A stretch of 64,000 nt of DNA from Calendula officinalis (lineage: Eukaryota; Streptophyta; Magnoliopsida; Asterales; Asteraceae). Location of the stretch: positions 76,878,901-76,942,900 of the forward strand of contig OY970829.1 of NCBI GenBank assembly GCA_963853835.1, written 5' to 3'. The position numbers and the translations under genes are program-made. The notes under the pieces were generated by a model. The model made no database searches. It saw nothing but the letters and a program-made list of their open reading frames with translations, and was not told the origin of the DNA. Positions 22,029 to 33,821 of the stretch are shown here, one piece after another (positions within the stretch are counted from its first letter, which is position 1; each line of letters begins with the position of its first letter).

Positions 22029-23370
22029 ATGGCATCCATCACTCCCTTATCTTCAGTAGCCTCTTTCACATCTCCCACCAGTAAAACAAATCTGGAAACA
22101 TTATCTTCATTTTCATCAATTTCCTCAACTTCTCTTGCACACAGAAGACAAAATGTAGTTCTACAAAAGAGGAATTCTCTCAAGGTTAAGGCAATGGCCA
22201 AAGAGATATACTTAAACAAGGATGGATCTGCTATTAAAAAGCTGCAGGTAGCATCAAAATATGATCTTTTAGTGTTCAGTTATTGTAAAATTTATAATGT
22301 TACTTGTACTGCTGATGTGTAATGTGTATTTGTGTGTGTAGGCTGGTGTGAACAAGCTTGCAGATTTGGTTGGAGTTACTCTAGGTCCAAAAGGGCGTAA
22401 TGTGGTATTGGAGAGCAAGTATGGTTCACCTAAAATCGTTAATGATGGTGTAACTGTCGCTAAAGAGGTACATTAATCCGAGTTATCTAAAGCAAAATGA
22501 CCAGGAAAATCATCAAATTACCCATTTTTTGCTAATTTTTTAACCAAGTTGACTTTTTTTCAACAAAATTTCCAAAATGACCCTCCAAGAAGTCTGTAAT
22601 GTCCCGAAAGAACCTGAAAATGTGCCATTTTGGTTTAATACCTTATTAAGTTAGGTCATTTTCATGATTTTCCCCTTAATTTCATGTCACAGTTTTAGAA
22701 TTTTGTAAACTTAGGTTGAATTGGAAGATCCTGTGGAAAATATTGGTGCAAAGCTGGTGAGGCAAGCGGCTTCAAAGACAAACGATTTGGCTGGTGATGG
22801 AACAACAACTTCTGTTGTTCTAGCACAAGGTTTAATAACCGAGGGTGTTAAGGTATTTTCTAAATATTTCTATTAAATTAATTTAAAAAAGCTCTAATAT
22901 TGAATGATATTTATACTAATCACAAACTGTTATTCATTAGGTGGTAGCAGCAGGTGCTAACCCAATCCAGATCACAAGAGGCATTGAAAAAACCACTCGA
23001 GCCCTTGTTGAAGAACTTAAAAAGATGTCAAAAGAAGTGAGTTTGACTTTGACTTTAAGTTTTATTAATCATTTTTAACCCACTTTAGATGCTAAATTTA
23101 CTTCTTTTTTTTTCCAAATTGCAGGTTGAAGACAGTGAGCTTGCTGATGTGGCAGCAGTAAGTGCAGGAAACAACCTTGAAGTAGGAAGTATGATTGCTG
23201 AAGCAATGAGCAAAGTGGGAAGAAAAGGTGTTGTTACACTTGAAGAAGGAAAAAGTGCTGAAAACCATTTATATGTTGTGGAAGGAATGCAATTTGATCG
23301 TGGTTATCTTTCTCCGTATTTCGTTACCGATAGTGAGAAAATGACCGTCGAGTATGAAAATTGCAAGGTA

Positions 23371-23428
<58 letters not shown>

Positions 23429-23433
23429 TTAAT

Positions 23434-23482
<49 letters not shown>

Positions 23483-26400
23483 TTCAGAACCGGAAAAAAG
23501 ATAATAATAGTTAGAGTAAATTACAGAAATCGTCCCTCTGGTGTTTCAAATTTTATGATTTTATCCCTGAACTTTTATTTTCGTGATTTTTGTTGTCCCT
23601 GTGGTTTTCAAATTTCATTTTTCCGTCCATTTTGACTTACAATGACTAAAATACCCATATCATTTTTTTAATTGTCTCTGTGCTTTTTCAAATTCTATGA
23701 TCATATTATTTATATCTCTGAACTTCTATTTTTGTGAGTTTTGTTCTTGTGGTTTTCAAATTTCTTTTTTTCGTGATTTTTGTCGCTATGGTTTTGAAAA
23801 TTATTCTTTCCATTTTGACCTAAAATGAGTAAAAGAACCTTATCATTACTTTTTTTTTAATTTTTTTTTAAATCTTTTTAAATTTATTTTTCTTTTCTTT
23901 TTATTGTATCTTCTCTCTCATGCAGTTGTTTGACAAATAGAAGTTACAAAATTAATTAAAAAGAATAAAAGTTATAGAAAATTAAAAATTTAATTAAAAA
24001 AATCAAAATAAAATCAATAAGGGTATTTTAATTTTTTTTTTTTTTCAAAATGGACAAACAAATGAAATTCGAAGACAGTATGGACAAAAATCATGAAAAA
24101 AAAAGTTTAGGGGCTAAATCGCAGAATTCGGAAGACCACGGGGACAATTCTGTGATTTACTTTAAATATTCAATAACGTTATGTTATGTTATGTCATATC
24201 ATTATCTTGTTTTTGGATTTTAATTTTTAATTATATGTTTTATGGATGTAGTTGCTTTTGGTTGATAAAAAGATTACAAATGCAAGAGATTTAGTTGGTG
24301 TTTTGGAAGATGCTATCAAGGGCGGTTATCCAATTTTGATTATTTCAGAAGACGTTGAGCAAGAAGCTCTTGCTACACTTGTGGTTAACAAATTAAGGGG
24401 TTCATTAAAGATTGCTGCTCTTAAAGCACCTGGATTTGGTGATAGAAAAAGTCAATATCTTGATGATATTGCCATTCTTACTGGAGGCAAGTGTTTCTTG
24501 TTTTTAAAGATGATATTTTTGACCTGTTTTCTTATGAACGGGTCGGGTCGGTTCATGTTTCCTATCTAAAGTGTCCAAATGGTTAAAAAAAAAGTCATCT
24601 TTTTTCTTTTTTGCATATTGTTTCAGGAACTGTAATTAGAGAGGAAGTAGGGTTAACCCTAGAGAATGCTGGAAGTGAGGTTTTAGGGCTTGCTGCAAAG
24701 GTTGTTCTGACCAAAGATACAACAACTATTGTTGGTGATGGTAGCACACAAGAGTTAGTTAATAAACGTGTTGCTCAGATCAGAAACCTTGTTGAGGTAC
24801 ATAAGATTTCTATAATACGTTAATCATTGCTAATTTTTAATCTATAAATTAGTTACAGTAATTTTAAATGTTTTTACAGGTTGCAGAACAAGAGTATGAA
24901 AAAGAAAAATTGAATGAAAGAATTGCAAAATTATCTGGTGGAGTTGCTGTTATCCAGGTTAGTTTTTCCAAGATTTTATTTTAGAGTAAATTACAGTTTT
25001 TGTCCCTGTCGTTTTTATTTTTGCATCTTTCGTCCCTATCAATGGTCCTTTTTATTAGCATATTTCATCCCCGGCCCACGATGACTAAAATACCCTTGTC
25101 CTTATTATTTTAAGTTTTGAAATATTTTTCAGTTCCTTTTTCTTTTTTCTTTTGATTGAAAAAAATAAAAATAAATAAAAAAAATAAACAAGGACAAGGA
25201 TATTTTAGTCATTTCATGTGTCCCGCCTGCAAAAGAGGGACCATGGGGATGTAAAAGTGTAAGGAAATTTTGATAGGGATGAAACCTGCAATAATGAAAA
25301 ACCGCAGGGATGAGAACTATAATATTTGAGTGTCTCAAGTTTTAAAACGTATCGCAGGTTGGAGCACAAACTGAAACAGAGCTTAAAGAAAAGAAATTGA
25401 GAGTAGAAGATGCCCTAAATGCAACAAAGGTTCTGCAACTGTCTGTTCTTAATTTCCTATAATACAAAAAAAAAAAAGTCAACTTCTTTATATATAATAA
25501 AAAAATAAAAATTGGTTAAATTTCTTGATATTTAACAGGCGGCTGTTGAAGAAGGTATTGTAGTTGGCGGTGGTTGCACTTTATTGAGATTAGCTGCTAA
25601 AGTTGACAAAATCAAAGAGACACTTGATAATGATGAACAAAAAGTGGGAGCAGATATTGTTAAACGGGCACTTGGTTACCCAATGAAGCTTATTGCAAAA
25701 AACGCTGGTGTTAATGGAAGTGTGGTCATTGAAAAGGTAATTTTTTTGGCCCGTTAAACCGAAAACGGGCTTTTTTGGTTATGTCTTACGGTTGTCTTGT
25801 CAAATGGGTGAAGGTAAAAATTTAACCGAAAGGGAACGATGTTGAATGCATAAAACCTCCTAAAGCAATTCATTTTAAATTATTTTTGTAAATCTTGTTT
25901 TTATAATCATATTTAGCAATTAATTATTTTCAAGTTTCTAAAAAGATGGATAAAAATTGGGCTTATTTCGGTTATGTTTTACATTTAACGTGTCAAATGG
26001 CCTATAAAACTAAAGATAAATAACCAAAAAGGTAATGAGAACATAGTAGTTAATTATAAAAGTTGGATTGTTATAGGTTCCATAAAAGTTGGAATATAAT
26101 TGTAATAATCCTTTTTTGGGAACATATTAGTTGATTATAAAATTTTTAAATTTAATTTAATGGGAAAATTAAAATAGTAATGTTATTTTAATTAATTATT
26201 GTAGGTTCTATCTAGCGACAACTACAAATTCGGTTACAATGCTGCAACCGGGAAATACGAGGATCTAATGGCTGCTGGTATTATTGATCCCACAAAGGCA
26301 AGTTTTTTCTTGATACATTTTCTGTTTCTTTTCGAAGATATAATTTATTTGTTTATTATTTATTTTAACAAATCATGAATCTTGGGTTTATTGATGCAGG

Positions 26401-27071
26401 TGGTTAGATGTTGTTTGGAGCATGCGTCATCAGTTGCAAAAACCTTCCTTACATCAGATGCTGTGGTTGTTGAAATCAAGGAGCCCGAACCCATCATGCC
26501 AGCTGGCAGCCCCATGGATAACTCAGGTACTTCACCATTTAGTCCAACTAGAATTTTTCCTTTTCTTTTCGGTTAACTTTTTTAACCAACTTGATTTTCC
26601 CCCATAAAATATGAAAATTTTCAGAAAAAAATCATGTTGGCTTTTTGCATACTTCCTCCGATTTAAAATAAGTGATACATTGTTGGTTTCACGGTTTTTG
26701 AGGCAAAATATGATAATGATAATTAAATTGGATTAATTGGATGGTTAGTGGGGAATGAGTCCCACAAATTTTGAATAAAGTGAGGTTAATGATGTTTAAA
26801 AGTAAAAGTAAGGGTAAAGATGTCATTTCACTTTATTAAAGTAGATAGATAGTGGGTGTGAGTCCCACTACTTTTACCAAATAAGGTAAGTTTTCAAAGT
26901 GTATCACTTATTTTGATACACCCAAATATAGAAAGTGTATCACTTATTTTAAATCGGAGGAAGTATTTGATTACTTTTAGTTTAGGTTTATGATGTTTTT
27001 TTTTGTTGATACTATAAATATAAATAATATATTATATGTAACTGTCTTTATGAACAGGTTATGGTTACTGA
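22029..27071 (+). CDS. CPN60B: Plastid chaperonin-60 subunit beta (GroEL-type)
   Basis: Thirteen exons: 22029-22247, 22342-22467, 22715-22852, 22941-23036, 23125-23367, 24252-24486, 24627-24796, 24880-24957, 25358-25429, 25539-25736, 26205-26297, 26400-26526, 27058-27071. Together they give 602 residues, close to the usual length of about 600. Residues 1 to about 54 are a Ser/Thr-rich plastid transit peptide ending near VKAMAKEIYL. Family motifs follow: ATP site VTLGPKGRNVVLE and NDGVTVAKE, then AGDGTTTSVVLAQ, apical-domain PYFVTDSEKM, equatorial GIVVGGGCTLLR, and the beta-type end GSPMDNSGYGY. It is the ATP-driven folding chamber of the chloroplast stroma, acting with alpha subunits and CPN20/CPN10. 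Introns after exons 6 and 11 use GC donors (GAG|GCAAGT and AAG|GCAAGT). Introns 5, 8 and 12 hold MITEs, and intron 5 also an (AAT)n run. The heat-shock element upstream suggests stress induction. Confidence 0.95.
23371..23482 (+). repeat. (AAT)n microsatellite in intron 5
   Basis: About 110 bp of AAT triplets, broken once by ATTAATTATA, starts directly behind the exon 5 donor. It is intronic; a frame of asparagines through it is an artefact. Confidence 0.95.
23514..24161. mobile_element. Mutator-type MITE (GAGTAAATTACA family) in intron 5
   Basis: Left end GAGTAAATTACAGAAATCG, right end AATTCTGTGATTTACTT, with inner wording (GTCCCTGTGGTTTTCAAAT / TTTTGACTTACAATGACTAAAA) repeated inversely. 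No clear 9-bp duplication remains. It adds most of the length of this intron. Confidence 0.65.
24984..25330. mobile_element. Mutator-type MITE remnant in intron 8
   Basis: It starts GAGTAAATTACAGTTTTTGTC and carries inverted halves (GACTAAAATACCCTTGTCC / GGACAAGGATATTTTAGTC). The right end is worn (ATGAGAACTATAATATTTG). Confidence 0.55.
26652..26963. mobile_element. MITE of the CTTCCTCCG family in intron 12
   Basis: Inverted ends CTTCCTCCGATTTAAAATAAG are flanked by TA. Inner sequence is shared with the copies at 42.1 and 53.7 kb (CACTTTATTAAAGTAGATAG). Confidence 0.8.
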
Positions 27072-28406
27072 TGTGCTACCACCAGCAAATGGAATCTCAA
27101 CCCGTTGTAGTTCTTTCAATTATAATTAGAGGTGGTTAAGTAGACTCAATTTTGGCGGGAAAGATTTCTACTGTCATAAAAAACTGGTATTGCGTATGAT
27201 GACAAACATGATATTAATCATTGTCGGTTGATTAATCTTTTTTTAGTAGTAATTTAAGGGGCGCATGTTTTACTCGTTGGGGACTTTATAATGACACATG
27301 GTAATCACAATGTTTGGTTTATGCGATCATTAAAAATGGTAAACTTATATGGTTAAAGTATGATGTCACTATAATTCTTTTTTGCTTTTTACGGTTTTTA
27401 GTAATATGAAAATTGTAAAGGGATAAAACTATGCTATTGAATATAAACACATGCCTGAAAAAATTACAAAGTAGAGTGGAGTAGTGGTGGTTATGTTTGG
27501 TACATTTACATCAAGATTAGTTGGTCCTTGTATACTTCAAAACAAGTAAATATGAGATAATGGGAGCAAGCTGAGACTTATTTACGAGTAATTATTAAGT
27601 AGTAATTGGTGTTAAGTTCATCTGAGATGATTTCTTATAAGTTATTTATTCGATCCATTTCTTAATTATACATTTATCAGATGGTTAGAGGAAAATTTAG
27701 AAACAATAATGGTAACGGGCAATGATAAACTTGTATAATGTCACTCAAACTCATCTATAATATTCTCGTGAGAATAATGTAAAAATTACTCAGGAACGGA
27801 GGACAATGTTCTGGATAGTTTAGTGGGAATTAAAAAAAAAAAAACAATATAATAACCTTTGGAAATTAGAAAAAAAAAAAAAAACGATTAAACTTTTTTC
27901 TCCGAATTCCATCCAGAATGTCGTTCTAGAGTGGGAGGACGTCATTTGACGGTGTTTTTAGGCTTAAATGCTGACAAAAACCTCTCCCACTTCGGGTGCT
28001 CTTAGCTAAAAATGTTTTTGATTGATATATCTAAAATTAAAAAATGCTATACATAATGTATCAAACGAGCATTATAAGTCCGCACTCCGTTGCGGATTTA
28101 TTAATCCAAAAATTAGAGGATCTTTTTTTCTAATATGAATTTGTTATTTATTGCAATCTCATTAAAACTTTTGTTCATTTGTTATAAACCACTTTATAAA
28201 ATATGAACTTAATTTTTGCTAAATGTCAAAACAAATTGACGAATAACAGAAAGACGTTTTGGAATTTGTATAAACATCTATAAAATAATGAAAAATAAGA
28301 AGTTTTGTAATGTTATACTGTACACTTTCTATTTAGTTTTAACTAACATGTTACATGCATGGTTTATAGGTAATTGTTCAAAGTGGTTCCTAATTTTTGT
28401 ATAGTA

Positions 28407-28603
28407 CTCCCTCCGTCCCAATTTTATTGTCTAGTATACTATTTAAGTTTGTCCCACAAAGAATGTCCTTTCCTTAATTTCAACCAATCAAAAAATATTT
28501 TAGTGGGAAGGAGAAAATATGATTGGTGACATAATATAATTAATGTACTCTTATTAAACTGTGTGTTTTTTTGTAGTAGACAATAAAAATGGGACGGATA
28601 GAG
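28407..28603. mobile_element. Stowaway MITE
   Basis: Inverted ends CTCCCTCCGTCCCAATTTTAT and (reverse complement) CTCTATCCGTCCCATTTTTAT are flanked by TA. This is the classic Stowaway (Tc1/mariner) end. Length is about 197 bp. Confidence 0.85.
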
Positions 28604-29460
28604 TATCAAATGACACGTTTTAAGCATTGATCACTAATAATCAATGGTTAAGATTAATCATATATTTATACATGAAGATATATTTTGATTATTGGACACT
28701 CACATAAATTTTAAAAATTTTTAATTATTTTTTTATTTTTCTATTTTTCTATTATTATTATTATAGAAATATATATATTAAAGAATATGTTTTTTTAATT
28801 ATATTTTTAAATTTCTATTATTAAATTTGTTTAAATAGTTAAAGTTGGAGATGCAGCACTTATGACGTAAACGGTAAACGCTTTTCCTCCATTTCAATAT
28901 TTAGCAAATAACTTAACAGTGAACTAACGCTGTTAATGCTTTTATGAACAGTGATTTAACAGAAATTTGAATGGTAAATGTATAATAGTAGAAATTATAA
29001 ATGTTATACATAAGTTATTTAACTCGAACCCTTTGGATCAACTTAACTGAAAAAAGAAGAAAATAAATAATAAATATACAAATGAAGAAGCCAATATCAT
29101 TAATTACGAAGAAAAAACAACCCTAAAAACAGGATGGATGTAAGGTAGACAGGGAGCTAATGGCATCTGAGTCAACCTTCAACATTTGAATACCCAAATT
29201 TAGGTCACCAAACTATATATACAACTCTTGTGGAGACACTACTAACGGGAAATTTGATCAGAAAATGGTCTTACACGAAATCTCACAAGATATTTAAACT
29301 AATTTAAGATATAAATTATAAAAGATGAGTGGTCAAAGTTTGGACTTATTTCACTGACAAGTTTCAAAAGAACACATGATCTAGATTTTTGAACTTTAGT
29401 GTATAGATTTGATTTTGGGGCACGAAATTGCAGAGTAAATAGTCTCCCTTTTCCTGCTTG

Positions 29461-29925
29461 TAAGGGGTGTGCATGAGACAGTTTGACACGGTTATAGGTT
29501 CAAACTGATTTTGATTCGCTAATTTCAGTTTTAATGGGTCCTGACCATTAACTGTTCGGTTTCGATTTTAAAACCGAATTCATCTGGTTTACAACATTAA
29601 TATTAATATCTTACACTAATTCATTTTTCCAAAACTACATACAAATTTCAAAATCTATTTTCAGCATTAAATTCAACGTCTAATAACATATTTCAACACC
29701 GAACACTATTTTCAGCACAAAAACTAAAATATAAATGCATGCTCATATAATCATAATATGAACCATAATTAGTGGGGCAGTATATATATGGAGCAATCTG
29801 GTTAAAACCAAAACCGAAATGAATCCATCGGTTTTTTTCAAAATATAAAACCAAATTGTCGGTTTTGAAATGGTCTTGGTTCTGTCGGGTTTAATGGATT
29901 GGTTTCGGTTTTTATGATCACCCTA
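29461..29925. mobile_element. hAT-type MITE, partly degenerate
   Basis: Left end TAAGGGGTGTGCATGA and right end TTATGATCACCCTA are flanked by CCTGCTTG and CTTGCTTG (7 of 8 match). The inside carries AAACCGAAA / TTTCGGTTT motifs. Confidence 0.55.
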
Positions 29926-30334
29926 CTTGCTTGATAAGTGCGATCGGGTTTTCATTTGATGTGTTGGTTGTAAAGAGGTATGGCGATGAGAACCATAACA
30001 CGTTCCAAAACATGTGTAACAAGATTCAAGAAGACTAAATTCTAAGATGTTTAACGTTCTAAATATGAATGTACAACCAATTAGAGGCTAGGAAGATATA
30101 ATGTTAATGAAATTGTATAGTTTCCTACTAGATATTTTTAATTCATTTTTCTACTCATAAAATGAATTAAATATGAAATCCATTAATTATCTTTCCTAAT
30201 CTCATCATTTGTATTAATCAAATGAGTATAGAGAATTAGTAGTAAGCAATACAATATGAAAAAACTTGGTAGAATAGACTAACAATCACATCTATATCAA
30301 CAATAGATGTGGTAACTTAATTCAAGCTATTTAG

Positions 30335-30453
30335 AGTGGTGGACGTGGCTCTTTAAAGCTCTTTGGCGATGCTAAAGGACACCATTCGTGCCAAATGGTC
30401 CGACTCTTTGTATTTAGCATCAGCCAAAAGCTTAAGCCAAGGTTCCTCTAAAT
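30335..30453. mobile_element. Small inverted-repeat MITE
   Basis: The first 40 bases (TTAGAGTGGTGGACGTGGC...TTTGGCGATGC) are repeated inversely at the right (GCATCAGCCAAAAGC...CCTTGG...CTCTAA), making a near-complete hairpin of about 120 bp. The superfamily is uncertain. Confidence 0.45.
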
Positions 30454-30729
30454 GGAAGGACAGAAGGAGTAAAACATTTTGTTTATCTTTTCAATTTTTT
30501 TATTAACTATTATTATATCTTATTAGTCAATATTTTATTTAGCCATGTTTAACATCCATATTGACCATTACACTCTTCGTATCGATAACAACTGTCGTTG
30601 GGTATACAAAGATCCGTTTTTATTGTAAATTTACGAAAATCGCTAAGTCACGAAATTGATTTTTTATACAAAAATATGATTATGAGTGAGAAAATAGAAT
30701 ATTTGCAAGCAATCGAATATGTTCTTAAG

Positions 30730-31932
30730 TAGACCTGGCAATGGAGCGGGTTTTGACCCTGATCCGATCCGAATCCACAAGAATTAAATGGATTTGGATC
30801 ATAGTTTGTGATTCGTTTACCCGCTAACGACCCATACCCGTTAACCCTTTTACTAAAAGGGTCGGGTATGGATCAACACTGATCCGATCCGTTTATAACC
30901 CGCCCCGCATTTAAATTTAGAATAAGATAATTTGTATTTCTCGTATTTATGGTCTTTATAATTATTGTCCATAAAATAAGAGTTAGAAGTTAGAAATCAA
31001 TCTTACAATTTTTTACCTTTATTCATTGACCTACTGCTGAGTTGCTTTTAGGGCTGTCAAAACCTGACACGACACGATAAAAATACACGAAACGAAACGA
31101 AATTGGTCGAAATTGAAATTTGAATTCGTGTTCGTGTCGTGTAAAACAAACACGAAGTCGTGTCGTGTCGTGTTCGTGTTCAGAGATTAACACGAAATTG
31201 ACACGATAGTTATGATTTTGTCGTGTTTATCGTGTTTTTAGCATGTAATAAGTAAAAAATTTTTTATTTATTTTGTGCTGTCGTGTTTGTCGTGTTTATC
31301 TTGTTATCGTTTTTTTAATCGTGTCGTGTTCGTGTTAGCAAAATAAAACATGACTTCGTGTCGTGTTGTTTTCGTGTTAAACGTTTTCGTGTCGTGTCGT
31401 GTTATCCAGAAACACGAAACGATAACACGATTTGACAGTCCTAGTTGCTTTTGACTACCAAAATTACATACTTCGTATAAAAGGTTTTTCTATAATGTGT
31501 CATAAGTTAACATGCATTTAATGAGCCAAATTTTCTTTAACTAACGTAATTTTACATTAATGAACTATTATCTTTTATGTGTTATACCAAATATGCTCTT
31601 GCTAAAACTGAAAAATGAGGAATTTTTAAAATTTAATATAAGGGCAAAATGGATGTTTAATATTTCTTATACTATGTCTTAGGGTACATAGCAAAAATCA
31701 TATATATGATATTCAAATTGACAACCATTTTACAAATTAAAATCAAGAATCGTGTACGGTAAATGGGTCGGGTAAGAGGGTCGGATATCCGCTGATTCGG
31801 TGGATAAGGGTATGGATTTGATTTTTCAAGATCATGCGGATCTCGGATCGGGTTTGGATCATCATTTGAAATTTGTTAAAAGGGTTTGGATCAATATTGA
31901 TCCGTTCCAAACCCACTCCATTGCTAGGTCTA
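30730..31932. mobile_element. hAT-type element with exact 8-bp duplication (outer)
   Basis: Left end TAGACCTGGCAATGGAGCGGG, right end CCCACTCCATTGCTAGGTCTA. The exact flanking duplication is TTCTTAAG (30722-30729 and 31933-31940). No transposase is present. A second hAT MITE has inserted inside at 31049. Confidence 0.88.
31049..31443. mobile_element. hAT-type MITE nested inside the outer hAT element
   Basis: Inverted ends TAGGGCTGTCAAA and TTTGACAGTCCTA. The exact duplication is GTTGCTTT (31041-31048 and 31444-31451). The inside is CGTGTCGTGT / ACACGACACG repeats, the same family as the copy at 20986 and in the opposite direction. Confidence 0.88.
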
Positions 31933-32226
31933 TTCTTAAGACACACGTTTACGTGGAAATAAACATATAGAAAATACAATTAGTGGTAAATATATAGAAA
32001 ATACAATTAATGATATTTATTTCTGCATTTTTATTTAAAAGTGAAACAGAGGTTTAAGTGAATACATGTAATGAAGTTTAACTTATATCTTTAAGACATG
32101 ACAATCTTATAAAATAAATAATAATTAGCATGTGTTACATTGTTAATGCCATTTGACCCAAAAATAAATATTAAAAAAGAAATATGCATGTGTACATGTT
32201 CTCTCGGTAGGTTAAAGGTCATTAGC

Positions 32227-32232
32227 TATAAA
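32227..32232 (+). promoter_or_regulatory. TATA box of the DREB-type gene
   Basis: GCTATAAATGG lies 68-73 bp before the ATG at 32300, a normal plant distance that leaves a leader of about 35-45 bases. Confidence 0.55.
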
Positions 32233-32299
32233 TGGTGAATACGCACTCCAACGGCCACTTCATTTGCATCTCCTTTCAACCCACTCTCCGGCAACCAAA

Positions 32300-32920
32300 A
32301 TGGCAGAACCCAATCAAACTTCCGTCACCAAAACCCGCCTGAAACCTATTCCGGCAAACCAAAAACCCCATCCTCCGGTGTACCGTGGAGTTCGAATGCG
32401 TAGTTGGGGCAAATGGGTGTCCGAAATACGACAACCACGTAAAAAATCTCGTATCTGGCTCGGCACATTCTCCACGCCGGAAATGGCCGCCAGAGCTCAC
32501 GACGTCGCCGCCTTATCCATTAAAGGAAACGCCGCCATACTAAACTTTCCTCAGCTCAAAGACTTGCTGCCACGTCCGGCGTCTGTTTCTCCACGTGACG
32601 TCCAAACCGCCGCCGCCAAAGCTGCCACTATGCAAGAATTTAGTTCCGTGCCGCCGGCGCCGGAAAAAGGGACGGTGTTTCCGGCTGATGGATATGATTC
32701 CGGTAGTCAGGGTGATGAGCTGGGTGAGATCATTGAGTTGCCGAGTTTAGATGGGTGTTTAGACTCGCCGGAATCGTTGACTAAATTGATGGTGGTTGAC
32801 TCGGTGGATGGATGGATGTACCCGTCGTGGACGGTGGCTGATATTGATGATTTTCCGGGCGATTTCTCCGATCAGGTGGTGAAAGATTCTAGTTTTCATA
32901 CGCTTATTTGGGATTGTTAA
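32300..32920 (+). CDS. DREB-type AP2/ERF transcription factor
   Basis: A single exon of 206 residues, as usual for this group. Residues 28-84 are an AP2 DNA-binding domain: YRGVRMRSWGKWVSEIR, then RIWLGTFSTPEMAARAHDVA and GNAAILNFP. Valine at domain position 14 (V40) places it with DREB factors rather than ERFs. Position 19, normally Glu in DREBs, is Gln (Q45). The stretch after the domain (LPRPASVSPRDVQTAAAKAA) is shared by the A-4-like DREB subgroup. The acidic C-terminal half is typical of an activation region. It is expected to act in the nucleus on DRE/CRT (CCGAC) promoters of stress genes. The ATG at 32300 follows an A-rich context; a longer reading from 32264 has no ATG. Exact orthologue not assigned. 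Confidence 0.92.
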   Translation: MAEPNQTSVTKTRLKPIPANQKPHPPVYRGVRMRSWGKWVSEIRQPRKKSRIWLGTFSTPEMAARAHDVAALSIKGNAAILNFPQLKDLLPRPASVSPRDVQTAAAKAATMQEFSSVPPAPEKGTVFPADGYDSGSQGDELGEIIELPSLDGCLDSPESLTKLMVVDSVDGWMYPSWTVADIDDFPGDFSDQVVKDSSFHTLIWDC

Positions 32921-33226
32921 TGGCTATAGCTTCTACTAATTTACATCGCTTATGGATGAAATATTTTTTTAACCTTGTTTTATATCGGTTAATTCCATTA
33001 CAATAATTAAATATATATTTTTTATTTAAAAAAATGTAATGTGGTTGAGTAACTTAAAAAATGTTTTGATAAAACGATTTTAACTACACGTTTGGAAAGA
33101 GTAGGGTGATGAATTGTGAAGCTTTAAATGTATATAAAAAAAATTTGTATTCATCAACTATTGTTGTATCGTACTATCATTCAATAAATATTAGTTGTAC
33201 AATTGGGTAAATTATACACTCAAAAC

Positions 33227-33631
33227 CATGGTTACAGAACTCGCTACTCACTACCCTTCGTTCGACGATCTTGTAGCGAGTACTCGGTTACGCGGTGAGT
33301 ACTCGGCGAGTACTCGAATTGAGATTTTCGTATATAATTATTTATAAAAATATATAATATACATATAATTTCCCTAGTTCTTAAAAATACAACATATTTT
33401 GGAGAAATTGACTGAATTTTAACCGAGTTTCCGAGTTTTAACCGAATTTGACCGAGTTTCCTAATTTTGACTGAGTTTCCGAGTTGGCCGAGTTGGTCGA
33501 GTTTTTACCGAGTTGGCCGAGTTTTCACTGAGTTTTATATTGACCGGTTCAGACCTACCCGACTCGGCACACCACTGAGTAACGGTTACCCGGTGAGTAC
33601 TCAGTCGAATAGGCCGAGTTTTACAACACTG
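33227..33631. mobile_element. hAT-type MITE with exact 8-bp duplication
   Basis: Left end CATGGTTACAGAACTCG and right end CGAGTTTTACAACACTG. The exact duplication is CTCAAAAC (33219-33226 and 33632-33639). The inside repeats GAGTACTCGG and CCGAGTT units. Confidence 0.85.
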
Positions 33632-33821
33632 CTCAAAACTAATCGACACAATACCAAGTTCATTCTAAATATTAACCGGAAGAAAAGAAAATTGAATTTA
33701 AATTCGTTTTGGTTGTAATGATTTTCTTTTCAGTGTGTAAATAACTCCACACACAATAGTATATAACTGAACAAATTGTACGACATATTAAAACTATAAT
33801 CGTGACCTCTAAAATAAAATA

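Larger units (their letters stand above)
27072..30720. other. Chaperonin 3' region and intergenic DNA
   Basis: The first few hundred bases are probably 3' leader and terminator of the chaperonin gene, though no single polyadenylation signal stands out. The rest holds a Stowaway element, a Helitron-end-like hairpin (TCCGCACTCCGTTGCGGAT at 28079-28097), a worn hAT MITE and a small hairpin MITE. No coding region is supported. Confidence 0.5.

Noticed and set aside
23089..23514. Open frame with long asparagine runs
   Set aside because: It is chaperonin exon 5 read through its donor into an (AAT)n microsatellite; the next exon at 24252 restores the family sequence.
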